Below the pieces are notes generated by a model. It made no database searches and was not told the origin of the DNA. It worked only from the letters and a program-made list of their open reading frames with translations. 64,000 bases of DNA from Candidatus Bathyarchaeia archaeon (GTDB lineage Archaea; Thermoproteota; Bathyarchaeia; 40CM-2-53-6). The DNA is taken from contig DASYWW010000040.1 of NCBI GenBank assembly GCA_035935655.1, positions 186,001 through 250,000 of the forward strand. Reading direction: 5' to 3'. Positions 40,300 through 49,317 of the stretch are shown here, piece by piece. Numbering within the stretch: the stretch's first letter is position 1; each line of letters starts with the position of its first letter. A program made the position numbers and the translations under genes.

Positions 40300-42492
40300 T
40301 TGGCGTTCGACCCTCTTCTCCTAACGACTTCTCTCGCGGTCGTCGGGGTCATCGCCTCAATATTTCTCGTTCTATCGGTCAAAAAGTATCCGACTGGGAA
40401 CGAGAAAATGATCGCAATATGGACGGCAATCATGGAAGGCGCAAACGCCTACCTGAAAAGACAATTTCGGACCATTGGTGTCATCGCAGTAATCATCGCC
40501 TTCGTCATTCTAGCGGCGTTCAGCGCAACCTTCACTCTAGGTTACGCCGCTGAAATTGCGTTCAGCTTCCTCCTCGGAGTCACATTCTCCCTCGTCGCAG
40601 CCTACATCGCAATGTACTCCGCCACAAATGCGAATGTCAGATCGACAGCAGCTGCTGAAAAGTCGACATATCTTGCCCTCAGGGTAGCCACGCTCGGAGG
40701 CGGAGCGCTGGGCTTAGCCGTTATCAGTATGAGCCTACTGGGTCTCTCAATCCTCTATGCCGCCTTCCGAGACCCCGGGGTCTTGGCAGGCTTTGGATTC
40801 GGAGCCTCGCTGGCGGCATTGTTCGCGCAGTTGGGTGGCGGAATATTCACGAAGTCCGCCGATGTCGGTGCTGACCTCGTCGGGAAGGTGGAGGAGAACT
40901 TCCCAGAAGACGACCCTAGAAACCCAGCTGCCATAGCTGACAATGTAGGCGACAACGTGGGAGATGAGGCGGGGAGAGGCGCGGACCTGTTCGAGTCTTT
41001 GACCGCAGAGAACCTTGGAGGCATGATTATCGGTCTTATTGTGTCGATCATTCTCTTCCAGGGAATAAGCGTCTACTACGTAACAATGCCTCTCATCGTG
41101 AGATCGCTGGGAATAATCGCGACGTTCGTCGGGCTCGCAGTTGCAATCTTTGAGAAGAAATTCAAGAACCCGATCAAACCGACCAGGGACGGACTCTTAG
41201 TAGCGTCCGTCGTGGCGGCGATTCTCATGTTTGTTGCGACATGGTACGTTTTCGGTCCATCTAGTTTGACGCCGAGCGGAACTGCTCTGGCTGCGTATGC
41301 GCTATACGGCTGTATGGTCTCGGGATTGGCGGCAGGATTGCTTATCGTGCTCTACACTGAGTACTACACAGGTTCTGAAGCGAAGTCTGTGATTACGATA
41401 GCTGAAAGATCGAAATCCGGTCCAGCCCTCACCATAATGTCCGGGACAGCTGTAGGCATGATCTCAAGTGGACTTCCAGTAATTACTGTCGCAATCACCC
41501 TTCTCATTTCGTTTGCGCTGGGGGAACAGTTCGCCGTCCAAGCGGGAATCACCGACACGTTCCTGGGAGGCGTCTATGGCACAACCATGGCAACGATGGG
41601 CATGCTATCGACAGCTGGAATAGTACTGACTATGGATGGTTTGGGTCCAATAGTAGACAACGCTGGAGGAATCGCCGAGATGTCCGGTGCCCCCAACGAG
41701 ATCCGCGAGCGAATAGAACCTCTCGATACACTTGGCAATACGACCAAAGCGCTTACCAAGGGCTACGCGATGGGTTCCGCTGCTCTAGCGTCTCTGTTAC
41801 TCTTCCAGGCTTTCGTTCTAGAAGTCGCGAGATATCAGGCCAAAATAACCGACCTAACCGCAATCACGAGCGCCCAAGCGGCACTTCTGGGAACGAAACT
41901 ATCCAGCTTGGGATCGGCACTGGCTCTCAACCACCCCGATGTCGTCATCGGGGCATTGGTTGGGGCAATGCTTCCCTTCGTATTCTCTGGAACGGCAATC
42001 AACGCCGTAAGCGTTGGCGCCTACCGCATGGTCGAAGAAGTCCGAAGACAGTTCAGAGAGATTCCAGGGCTCAGAGAAGGGACCGCTAAGCCAAACTATG
42101 CAGCAGCAGTGGACATTTCCACGAGAACGGCCTTGCGACTAATGGTCGTTCCGGGAGCCATTCCAGTGGTAGCGCCAATAGTTGTGGGAGTATTCCTTGG
42201 CTGGGCAGCCGTCGGAGCGCTGGTTGTTGGAGCTACGCTCTCCGCCATACCCTTGGCTATCATGATGATGTGGGGCGGAGCGGCGATGGATAATGCGAAG
42301 AAGTATGTTGAGGCAGGACACTTCGGAGGCAAGAACACCGAAACACACGCCGCAACAGTCGTCGGTGACACGGTCGGGGACCCATGGAAGGACACAGCTG
42401 GCCCAAGTCTGCACATCCTCATAAAGCTCCTCAACACGATTTCCCTAGTATTCATTCCGCTATTCTTGGTAGCCCTAATCTCTCTAGCCTAA
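40300..42492 (+). CDS. hppA: Membrane-bound proton-pumping pyrophosphatase, K+-independent type
   Basis: 730 residues with about 16 membrane helices. Substrate-site motifs DVGADLVGKVEENFPEDDPR and ADNVGDNVGDEAGRGADLF are intact, as are the C-terminal VGDTVGDPWKDTAGPSL acidic residues. The segment GNTTKALTKGYAMGSAAL has Lys where K+-dependent enzymes have Ala, so it is of the K+-independent, H+-pumping class. It couples pyrophosphate hydrolysis to proton export, or the reverse. TTG start; the next gene begins 17 bp downstream. Confidence 0.94.
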   Translation: MAFDPLLLTTSLAVVGVIASIFLVLSVKKYPTGNEKMIAIWTAIMEGANAYLKRQFRTIGVIAVIIAFVILAAFSATFTLGYAAEIAFSFLLGVTFSLVAAYIAMYSATNANVRSTAAAEKSTYLALRVATLGGGALGLAVISMSLLGLSILYAAFRDPGVLAGFGFGASLAALFAQLGGGIFTKSADVGADLVGKVEENFPEDDPRNPAAIADNVGDNVGDEAGRGADLFESLTAENLGGMIIGLIVSIILFQGISVYYVTMPLIVRSLGIIATFVGLAVAIFEKKFKNPIKPTRDGLLVASVVAAILMFVATWYVFGPSSLTPSGTALAAYALYGCMVSGLAAGLLIVLYTEYYTGSEAKSVITIAERSKSGPALTIMSGTAVGMISSGLPVITVAITLLISFALGEQFAVQAGITDTFLGGVYGTTMATMGMLSTAGIVLTMDGLGPIVDNAGGIAEMSGAPNEIRERIEPLDTLGNTTKALTKGYAMGSAALASLLLFQAFVLEVARYQAKITDLTAITSAQAALLGTKLSSLGSALALNHPDVVIGALVGAMLPFVFSGTAINAVSVGAYRMVEEVRRQFREIPGLREGTAKPNYAAAVDISTRTALRLMVVPGAIPVVAPIVVGVFLGWAAVGALVVGATLSAIPLAIMMMWGGAAMDNAKKYVEAGHFGGKNTETHAATVVGDTVGDPWKDTAGPSLHILIKLLNTISLVFIPLFLVALISLA

Positions 42493-42509
42493 GTCGGAGT
42501 CGGGCGGAT

Positions 42510-43460
42510 TTGAGTTCCCCCGCCAAAAACAACGTTCTAAGAGCAATCCTTGCAGATGACGCCTCAGTCAAAATTGCAACCGCACTTGCCGCACCAGGAA
42601 ACACAGAATCGAAAAAAATCGCCCTCACATCCGGACAGCTGACGACCGAGCAAATCGTCAATCGCGTTAAGGAACTGTCGAAGCTACGAGACGAGATCCT
42701 CCAAGTAATGCGGCAAGTCAGTCTGACAAGAGAATCCGGCCCGAGCAAAGCTGATCGGCTGGACTACAATAGTGAACTGGAATCGGCAAAGCGAGAGTTG
42801 GACCAGGCCAGAAACGAGTACCAAGAAGTTCAAGGAAAGATCGAGAAGATCCAACGACAAATCGATGAATCCAAGAAGCAGATCGCGGCTCTCACAGAAA
42901 TATCTCAGGCGGGTTTTGCGACGGATCAGTTGGAATCCGAGAACGGAGATTTCCGGAGGGTCCTTGGACGATTGCCAGTCAAGAAACTAGATGCCGCACA
43001 GAAAGCATTGCGGTCACAATACAAAGACCAAGCTGTGTTGGCCGTCGGCAATAGAAAGCAGGACATATACTACGTCCTCGTCGCCGCACCAAAAGAGAAG
43101 TTTTCCCAGGCCCTTCAAACTCTCCTTCTCTATGACTTCACACCCATCGAGGTTCCCGAATACAAATCGGCGGACGTGAAATCGGGAATTCAAGCGGAGG
43201 AGGAGAGAGGAAAATTGTTGTCTGAAGAACTTGAAGCGTTGAAGCTAGAACTAGACGATTTGCGTCGGAGGGCGGGACAGAATTTGAACCGGAGACTTGA
43301 CGAATTCGTGGAAGCTTTGATGCTGCTCCGCGGAATCCTCAAACTTGGCGAGGGATCTCAGGCATCCCGGATCTATGCTCACCTGGACAAGGTCGTTCCG
43401 GCTGAAACCCTAAGCAACTTATCCAAGAGAGGGATCATTGAATTGGAGTCTTCCTCGTAG
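42510..43460 (+). CDS. Coiled-coil protein resembling the soluble domain of ATPase subunit I
   Basis: 316 residues from TTG 42510. It has two coiled coils (about 80-145: ELESAKRELDQARNEYQEVQ; about 235-270: EERGKLLSEELEALKLELDD) around an alpha/beta domain with VLGRLPVKKLDAAQKALRSQ and IYYVLVAAPKEKFSQALQTL. That order, including a hairpin that ends in a small globular lobe, is the cytosolic half of V/A-ATPase subunit I/a, but no membrane domain follows. With the ATPase genes next door it may be a stator-like accessory; this is inference. The full subunit I is encoded separately at 45680-47683. Confidence 0.55.
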   Translation: MSSPAKNNVLRAILADDASVKIATALAAPGNTESKKIALTSGQLTTEQIVNRVKELSKLRDEILQVMRQVSLTRESGPSKADRLDYNSELESAKRELDQARNEYQEVQGKIEKIQRQIDESKKQIAALTEISQAGFATDQLESENGDFRRVLGRLPVKKLDAAQKALRSQYKDQAVLAVGNRKQDIYYVLVAAPKEKFSQALQTLLLYDFTPIEVPEYKSADVKSGIQAEEERGKLLSEELEALKLELDDLRRRAGQNLNRRLDEFVEALMLLRGILKLGEGSQASRIYAHLDKVVPAETLSNLSKRGIIELESSS

Positions 43461-43474
43461 AAGCGCGCGTATTT

Positions 43475-44080
43475 GTGAGCAGCCCAGATCTCGAAGCACA
43501 AGCAACTCCCAGAATAAAGGATGCACTAAACGCCGCGATCCGATACACGGGAAAAGAAGAGTTTGCCAAAACATCGGGAACTGACCCCTACGAGCTAGAC
43601 AGAATCCTCCAAGGCGATACAGAATTTGTCCCGCTAGCGACCATAACACAAGCGTGCCAGATCAATAGGAGCCACAACGACCCCAACTCTGCCCATTCGA
43701 GCATTAGCGAATGCTTGAAGGGATCAATTTTGAGATTGCCCCAGAAAAGTAACGGCGCAGAGACAGCGACTCCAGTTGAGTCATCGACTCCCAGAAATCG
43801 ACGAGCCCAATTCCTCAAGGGTCAGGGTCGCAATGAACGAATCTATGATGCCGTGGCTCTTCGAATAGCGGGATTCAGCGTTAACCTATTCACCTTTCTC
43901 GTCCTCGGATACTTTCTCGGCGGAATAATTCTAGGGCCGCTGTTCGGACTCGGCTCATGTGTAGGGGTATTGGCAACTCCACCTTGGATTGCTCCGTGTG
44001 CAGGGTCAGGGATAGGACTGGTAGTTGGATCGATTGTTGGACTTGCATACACGTACTACTATTTCGTCAAGAAACTCTAG
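43475..44080 (+). CDS. XRE-like helix-turn-helix protein with AtpZ-like membrane hairpin
   Basis: 201 residues from GTG 43475. Residues about 10-65 look like a lambda-repressor-type HTH (EEFAKTSGTDPYELDRILQG, then PLATITQACQI). After a polar linker, residues about 125-200 form Gly-rich membrane segments FLVLGYFLGGIILGPLFGLG and GIGLVVGSIVGLAYTYYYFV ending in KKL, a pattern like the two-helix AtpZ/AtpI proteins of bacterial ATPase operons. It lies between the subunit I-like gene and the convergent subunit C gene. Function unknown; a membrane-tethered regulator or an ATPase accessory are both possible. Confidence 0.5.
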   Translation: MSSPDLEAQATPRIKDALNAAIRYTGKEEFAKTSGTDPYELDRILQGDTEFVPLATITQACQINRSHNDPNSAHSSISECLKGSILRLPQKSNGAETATPVESSTPRNRRAQFLKGQGRNERIYDAVALRIAGFSVNLFTFLVLGYFLGGIILGPLFGLGSCVGVLATPPWIAPCAGSGIGLVVGSIVGLAYTYYYFVKKL

Positions 44081-44106
44081 TCAGCCAGGGAAGATGGTCT
44101 CAGAAA

Positions 44107-45180
44107 TCACTCGGGAATGGCGACCAAGGATCGGATCTGGTCCGGTTTCATTCCTGCTCCAACTCCTGCGACGATGGCCGCGAGATTTCTAGCCTCGTTT
44201 TCCTTAGCGATCAAGAAAGCATGAACAACTCCCAATGTGTACGGGAATCCGAGGAATATCCTCTTGCTGATTTGCGTAGCGTGCTTTCTCGATGCGACTT
44301 CTAGGAAGGAGAGAGACTTTGTCTCTTCATACTTCTGCCTGGCTCCGGAGAGAATGCTGTGATAGTATGAATGTGAAGAAGCCAAATCAAGAGCTTGAGT
44401 TACGTCCTGAGCGGCTAGCAGTTGGTCAATCGTCCGATCATCAAGTTTCCAAGAGGAGGGGATAAGGTGCTCCCGGACATTAGGATTTCCGATGAGTTTG
44501 CTTCTCAGAATCATAGACAGATTTGCTAAGTCAACTGTCCCTCCAGCTATGGGAAGACAACTCTCTCGGTCGAAACCACCAAGCTTGTCTTTTACATAAT
44601 TGTAGAAACGTTCCTCTCCCCAGCCACTAATGATATCTCGAACAAGGGAAGCTCTTTCGCCGGCGAGATCCTCCATCGAGAAACTCTTCACCCGGCTTAT
44701 CAGCGCCCTGTCACCTACAATTCCAACAATTGTCCGGAAGTCATCCATCGAATAGAGTCGATGAAGCTCAGCTTCCTTCAGAAGGGCGAGGGGCTGACGA
44801 GTAGAAACGAACTCCTCCCAGCTTTTTCCTTGAGCTTTGAAAACCACTATCGCGGCAAGGTCGTACGCGTCGAATCGCCGGCTAAACTCGAGGAGAAATT
44901 CTCGGGCTGATCCTTGAGAAGATGAAATTAGCGTCTTAACTCCTCGGGCGAACCCCAACCGGACAGCTCGCTCTGTCTCTAGGGGGGAAGAGCCTTCTCT
45001 CAGTTCAGAGAGTTCTTTGCCATAGGGTCCGTCTGCAAGGACCCCTAGGATCTCGCTTTGGGTTCGGAACTCGGCGAGGGAATGTAACTGCTGTCGTTCC
45101 AGGAGCTTGCCTTTTTCTCCTCGAATCTTCGCGATAATGTAATTGCCTCGGACGATGTGGGATAGAGTCTCAGTTCCCAC
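44107..45180 (-). CDS. atpC: A/V-type ATP synthase subunit C
   Basis: 357 residues, all helical, with the C-terminal signature HAFLIAKENEARNLAAIVAG and GMKPDQIRSLV typical of AtpC (V-ATPase subunit d), the funnel that joins the central stalk to the rotor ring. It is the last gene of the leftward H-E-I-K-C set, 12 bp after K. In many archaea F-A-B-D follow; here an oppositely directed gene does. Confidence 0.88.
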   Translation of the reverse strand: MGTETLSHIVRGNYIIAKIRGEKGKLLERQQLHSLAEFRTQSEILGVLADGPYGKELSELREGSSPLETERAVRLGFARGVKTLISSSQGSAREFLLEFSRRFDAYDLAAIVVFKAQGKSWEEFVSTRQPLALLKEAELHRLYSMDDFRTIVGIVGDRALISRVKSFSMEDLAGERASLVRDIISGWGEERFYNYVKDKLGGFDRESCLPIAGGTVDLANLSMILRSKLIGNPNVREHLIPSSWKLDDRTIDQLLAAQDVTQALDLASSHSYYHSILSGARQKYEETKSLSFLEVASRKHATQISKRIFLGFPYTLGVVHAFLIAKENEARNLAAIVAGVGAGMKPDQIRSLVAIPE

Positions 45181-45192
45181 GACGCGTCGCTG

Positions 45193-45675
45193 TCACTTTG
45201 CTTGTAGTACCAACAACAGGGCCGTGACAAGGGCATAGATGGCCAGAGCCTCAGCCAATATCAGCGTGATTACAGCTCTCGAGAATATGTCCGGCTTCTC
45301 TGCAGTAGCAGCAGCAAGAGCGCTTCCAGAAGTGCCAATGCCGAATCCAGCGCCGAGCGCAGCTGCTCCCATCGTTAATCCGCCCGCGAATATTCTGACT
45401 GAGCCAGCAAGAGTAAGAGCGTCGGTAATGTGGAAGACTGAGAGAAGACCTACCACCAATCCGTAGATTGCCAATGCTTCAGCGAGGATTGTCGCGATAA
45501 AGGTCTTGAACATCACTTCAGGCCTCTCGACCCCTGCTCCGGCAATCGCTGGCCCTGAGATTCCGATTCCAATTCCGGCACCGATGGCTGAGAGGAGGAC
45601 GCTTAGTCCACCGCCGAGGCCGGCCCAGAATGTGGGGCATAAAGTAACAGACGTTAGAGTAGCGCAATCAACCAC
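45193..45675 (-). CDS. atpK: A/V-type ATP synthase proteolipid subunit K, double hairpin
   Basis: 160 residues from GTG 45675, which follows the subunit I stop by 4 bp; a longer reading would overlap subunit I by about 80 bp. Two tandem helical hairpins: GLGGGLSVLLSAIGAGIGIG with ATILAEALAIYGLVVG, and GGLTMGAAALGAGFGIGTSG with LILAEALAIYALVTAL. Both hairpins keep the ion-binding Glu (AEALAIY). The Gln and Thr/Ser ligands of sodium rings are not evident, so protons are likelier. The ring subunit is a fused duplication with a full set of carboxylates. Confidence 0.9.
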   Translation of the reverse strand: MVDCATLTSVTLCPTFWAGLGGGLSVLLSAIGAGIGIGISGPAIAGAGVERPEVMFKTFIATILAEALAIYGLVVGLLSVFHITDALTLAGSVRIFAGGLTMGAAALGAGFGIGTSGSALAAATAEKPDIFSRAVITLILAEALAIYALVTALLLVLQAK

Positions 45676-45679
45676 TTGG

Positions 45680-47683
45680 TTACACAGTCCAGCTTGTTGG
45701 TTCTCGGTACGGCGCGAATGACAAACCTGATCCTTCATAAAACTTGCTAAACCACTCAACCCAGTGAAGTCTCAGAGTTTGTACGAAAACGATCAAGCCC
45801 TCTAGAATCATCACCAGAAGGTTCCCTGCAATTGCCCCTGCTATCCCGAAGGAAGTGAAGAATGCGAATTTAATTGCAAAGTCTGCTAGGTTGAGAGCCC
45901 AGATTCGAAGATAGGACAACGTATTGCTTCCTGCGCTGATGAACACTTCGAAGAAGTGAAGAGGTCCCTCTTTGACTGCCATGATTCCCATCGGTATGAA
46001 CAAGAGTACAAGCAACGTCGGGTTCTGCAGGAGTACTCCGAACTTGTAGCCGGAGATAACGACTTGTGATGCTAGATAAATGAAGATAATGTAGAACCAC
46101 GCCCAAGAAATCGGTCCATAGAATGCGTGCCGGATCTCGTGGTTCCGGACTTTGTTGTATATGCTTATTGCTAGGCCCGAGAGATAGTGTCCTACTCCGA
46201 AGAGGAGTATCACCGACATGTAAATGAGAAGATGGGAAATGTCCGGGGTGGCTGCGAAGGCTCCCTCGTTGGGGTTGAAGAATGGTCGGAGACCGAAGAT
46301 CGCCTGGGACTCAAAACCGAAGAAGTCGCCGAAGAGAAACCCGAAAATCGTTATGCCGATGCCAAGCATAACAATGAGTTCCGCCCCGTTGACAAACAAT
46401 TGCCCGATCTCAAAGATCTTGACCTTTTTTCGCTTCAGCCACAAAAGGAAGAGACCCAGAACCAAGAATAACGGACCCTCACCGAAATCTCCGAACATGA
46501 GTCCGTAGATCAGGGGAAAAGTGAGAATCATGAAGACCAAAGGATTCGTTTCGTTGTAAGATGGAATGCCAAAATTGTCGATTACAGATTGTAGAGGTGT
46601 TGCCCATCCAGGGACTCTAACCAGAGTCGGTGGGGTCTGATGCCCTTTTGCTTCAACGCCGTTCCCTATTGAAGTGCTATGAGCGACCTTCCGTCCATCT
46701 TGTACGTTCTCTCTAAGGACAGAAACGAGTCCGTTGCATGCCTGCGAAGCCCCTTCCGCAAGTCTCTGGACACTTTTCTCGGCGACCCACCCTCTTAACA
46801 TAAAGGTCGACTCTGTGGTAGACGAGTTTGAGACAGCTCTAGATCGACCTTCCAGAATCTCTGTGAGATATTCGAGGGTCTTGAGTATCGGGCCGTTCTC
46901 CTTTCTAAGTACATCCCGCTGATGGTCAAGCTCCTCTTCCGCATCGTTGATGTTCGCCAGTCGGGCGTCCGCGAATTTCTTGGCTTCCTTAGGGTCTGGT
47001 GGGAGGTCTGCCCAGGGCTCTTCCACCCTTGAGCCCAGTGCAGTGGCTGCTTGTTTCGCGTCGTCTTCGAAGGCTCGCGGAAAAATAGCTAGGAAAGTCT
47101 GAGTCTTGTCTGCACTATGAGTAATAACGAAGATCAGATTTCCGTACGTCAGCTCATCTAGATCTGTTTGGATCGAAACGGTCGATTCCTTTGCACATTC
47201 TCCAGCAAGGGTAACGAGAAATTCACTGCTCCCAATTGTGCCAAGGGGCATACCCACTGCTTCTAATCCTGATAGGAATCGTGAGAGTTCCGATGTTCTC
47301 TCTTTGTCAGTTAGTAATTTTCCCTGCGCTTCCTCTAGTTGGCGGACAGACCCTTCGAGTTTCGACGTTTCTTGGTCGAGGAAGAGGGCGAGCTCGTCGA
47401 TGTTATGAATTGGGGCTTCAATTTTCTCCGGTTGAACATCCGGCGCTTGGAGAGCTGCGGCCAATGCTGAAATGCGGTTCCTGATCGTCGCCGATTTTGA
47501 CAGCAAGCCCGTAGCTTCGAATGGTGTTGCTCCTGGTGGGAGATGTTCATCCTCGATGGTGATGAGGTGAATCAATTGTTCTCTCCCGGCGTAGGAGAGG
47601 AGGTTTGGCAACTCATCCTTTGCGACTATGATGCTGACTTGATGCATTAGCTCTGGTCTAAGCAAGAATGGAGACCTACTCAC
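45680..47683 (-). CDS. atpI: A/V-type ATP synthase subunit I (subunit a)
   Basis: 667 residues. The N-terminal half (about 1-370) is cytosolic with coiled coils; the C-terminal half has seven or eight membrane helices, beginning near PLIYGLMFGDFGEGPLFLVL and ending AGNLLVMILEGLIVFVQTLR. The essential Arg of the proton path is in ISAGSNTLSYLRIWALNLAD, and the last helix carries QTLRLHWVEWFSKFYEG, a conserved end. Overlaps subunit E by 8 bp. Confidence 0.93.
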   Translation of the reverse strand: MSRSPFLLRPELMHQVSIIVAKDELPNLLSYAGREQLIHLITIEDEHLPPGATPFEATGLLSKSATIRNRISALAAALQAPDVQPEKIEAPIHNIDELALFLDQETSKLEGSVRQLEEAQGKLLTDKERTSELSRFLSGLEAVGMPLGTIGSSEFLVTLAGECAKESTVSIQTDLDELTYGNLIFVITHSADKTQTFLAIFPRAFEDDAKQAATALGSRVEEPWADLPPDPKEAKKFADARLANINDAEEELDHQRDVLRKENGPILKTLEYLTEILEGRSRAVSNSSTTESTFMLRGWVAEKSVQRLAEGASQACNGLVSVLRENVQDGRKVAHSTSIGNGVEAKGHQTPPTLVRVPGWATPLQSVIDNFGIPSYNETNPLVFMILTFPLIYGLMFGDFGEGPLFLVLGLFLLWLKRKKVKIFEIGQLFVNGAELIVMLGIGITIFGFLFGDFFGFESQAIFGLRPFFNPNEGAFAATPDISHLLIYMSVILLFGVGHYLSGLAISIYNKVRNHEIRHAFYGPISWAWFYIIFIYLASQVVISGYKFGVLLQNPTLLVLLFIPMGIMAVKEGPLHFFEVFISAGSNTLSYLRIWALNLADFAIKFAFFTSFGIAGAIAGNLLVMILEGLIVFVQTLRLHWVEWFSKFYEGSGLSFAPYREPTSWTV

Positions 47684-48290
47684 CGAATATCGTGGAAGAG
47701 ATTGTCGTTAGGAGCTGGTTGTCCAGTCTTTCTATGCGAGCTTTGAAGGAGTTGTTGAAGATCACCTTTCCGTCTGGGTCACTCGCGATCACGCCTCCCA
47801 GGTCATCAATCGCTGTCTCGTCAGAGACGAACTTTGTACCTTTGGGAAGCGACTGTCCCAGGGATTGTAGACTCTTCTTCTCCGCATTCCGATAGCCAAC
47901 TCGCACTACTGCGTTATCTGTCCCCAGCGCCTCAACCGCTTCCATCACGAGGCGTTTCAATGTCGACTCGAACTGGCCAGTAGTAGCGAATTCCGAAAGG
48001 CGTTGTTCAACGGACTTGAGAACGCTTTGAACGATCCGATTCCTCTCGTCAAGAATCTTCAGGCGGTTTGCTCTGATTCTGGAACTAAGAATACTCCTCC
48101 TGATGCTCTCGGCCTCCAAGCCGGCTCTCGCTAGAATATCGTTCGCATCTCTTTGAGCTTGGGCTTTGGCCTCTTCTAGAATCTGCCTGGACTTTTCTTC
48201 TGCCTGTTCGACCATTCCCGAAGCCTTCAGTCCTGCGTCTGACAGAATTCGACTGTGAAGCTTCTCCAACGACTCCGCCATTTTTTTCAA
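47676..48290 (-). CDS. atpE: A/V-type ATP synthase subunit E
   Basis: 204 residues: an N-terminal coiled coil of about 100 residues (QAEEKSRQILEEAKAQAQRD) and a C-terminal globular domain with VVRVGYRNAEKKSLQSLG and IDDLGGVIASDPDGKVIFNN, the standard subunit E ending. It forms the peripheral stalk with subunit H. Start overlaps the subunit H stop by 4 bp. Confidence 0.92.
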   Translation of the reverse strand: MKKMAESLEKLHSRILSDAGLKASGMVEQAEEKSRQILEEAKAQAQRDANDILARAGLEAESIRRSILSSRIRANRLKILDERNRIVQSVLKSVEQRLSEFATTGQFESTLKRLVMEAVEALGTDNAVVRVGYRNAEKKSLQSLGQSLPKGTKFVSDETAIDDLGGVIASDPDGKVIFNNSFKARIERLDNQLLTTISSTIFGE

Positions 48291-48604
48291 CCACCTAGAA
48301 CCAATTCGACGGCCTTCTTGGCGGCAGCGTCTTTCCTGCTCTCGAAGAGTTTCTTGTAATTTTCAAGTAGCGAGTCGGTTTCCACGTCTGAGGTTCTCGC
48401 GTCGGCCTCCGCTTTCTCCCGCGCCTCTCGAAGCATCTGGGCTTTTCGCTGTTCTGCCTCAGCTGTTGAGGCTTGCCGAACCTTCCTAGCTTCTTCCGAG
48501 GCACGAGCCTGAATTTCTCGAGCCTTTGACTCCGCTTCCTCGACAATCCGTTTGGCTTGTCCTTCAGTCTCCACAATCTTCTTTACAGCGTCGATTCCGG
48601 ACAA
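48287..48604 (-). CDS. atpH: A/V-type ATP synthase subunit H (peripheral stalk)
   Basis: 105 residues, almost entirely one right-handed coiled coil of Ala, Glu, Lys and Arg (VKKIVETEGQAKRIVEEAES, then AREKAEADARTSD) ending AKKAVELVLGG, as in archaeal AhaH/subunit G. First gene of the leftward ATPase set. TTG start; divergent from the next gene with 86 bp between. Confidence 0.85.
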   Translation of the reverse strand: MSGIDAVKKIVETEGQAKRIVEEAESKAREIQARASEEARKVRQASTAEAEQRKAQMLREAREKAEADARTSDVETDSLLENYKKLFESRKDAAAKKAVELVLGG

Positions 48605-48666
48605 GCGATTTCTGCTCCAAATGCACCATTAGGTCGCGTTTTCGAATTCGTAGTTTGAGTGCGCGC

Positions 48667-48673
48667 TATAAAA
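48667..48673 (+). promoter_or_regulatory. TATA box of the amidohydrolase-like gene
   Basis: TATAAAA about 24 bp before TTG 48691, implying a nearly leaderless message and excluding the longer reading from 48526. Confidence 0.5.
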
Positions 48674-48690
48674 CTGTTCGAAGAAGGGTT

Positions 48691-49317
48691 TTGATACAGT
48701 TTCCAATTCTTTACTCTACATACGAGGTCGCTGAAGTGCCCGTCAAGATAATTCACCCGGACCACATAGAAATCATGGGTCTAGGGCGCGTACTTCTGAC
48801 CGCTCCTCCTGCCACTAGCTCCGACGCGGACCTTCACATGGGATCAATCGTTGAGGAAGCGGCACTGACTTCGAGGTCCCACGCAGTCATAGGCAAGGTC
48901 AACAGGGAATTCTTGGATCCGAATAGGATTCAGTCCGTGCAAACGGAGCTGAGAAGGAGCATCGAGGAATTCATTACGGAAGATGGCATCCGGTATATTC
49001 TGGAGATCCAAGGGAAAAGAGAACCAGGCGTGGACATTAGGACGGTCGCAGCCCAGACAAGTTCCGACTCTACGATCGAGTTAGTGAGGGCAAGGTTAGT
49101 CAACGATTTCAATGTGGGTGCGAACCCCGAGAACAAGAGCGACAAGCATACAGGCACAGATACGAGTCACGGGAAGAAGAATGCGGATGACAACCTCTCA
49201 TCTGTTGAGCAGATCCAAATTCAGTTCGGTCATGAAGAGAGACACTTTCTGAGGGAGAAGGTGATCAGAGACATCTCCGAGATAGCCGATATTCTGAATG
49301 GGCAGTTAGCATCCTAG
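48691..49317 (+). CDS. N-formylglutamate amidohydrolase-like protein
   Basis: 208 residues from TTG 48691 (GTG 48736 is another possible start). Segments: ATSSDADLHMGSIVEEAALT, VIGKVNREFLDPNR, IRYILEIQGKREPGVDI, then QIQIQFGHEERHFLREKVIR. The order Asp/His, N-R, a strand ending in a polar residue where the family has DxHG, and a late Gln-Ile-Glu-like strand matches N-formylglutamate amidohydrolase-like proteins. The usual DIHG is EIQG here, so zinc-dependent catalysis may be altered or lost. Its stop overlaps that of nuoN by 4 bp. Confidence 0.5.
   Translation: MIQFPILYSTYEVAEVPVKIIHPDHIEIMGLGRVLLTAPPATSSDADLHMGSIVEEAALTSRSHAVIGKVNREFLDPNRIQSVQTELRRSIEEFITEDGIRYILEIQGKREPGVDIRTVAAQTSSDSTIELVRARLVNDFNVGANPENKSDKHTGTDTSHGKKNADDNLSSVEQIQIQFGHEERHFLREKVIRDISEIADILNGQLAS

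Noticed and set aside
42384-42509. Extension of the subunit I-like protein into the pyrophosphatase gene
   Set aside because: The extension overlaps hppA out of frame; TTG 42510 lies after the hppA stop and gives a sensible N-terminus.
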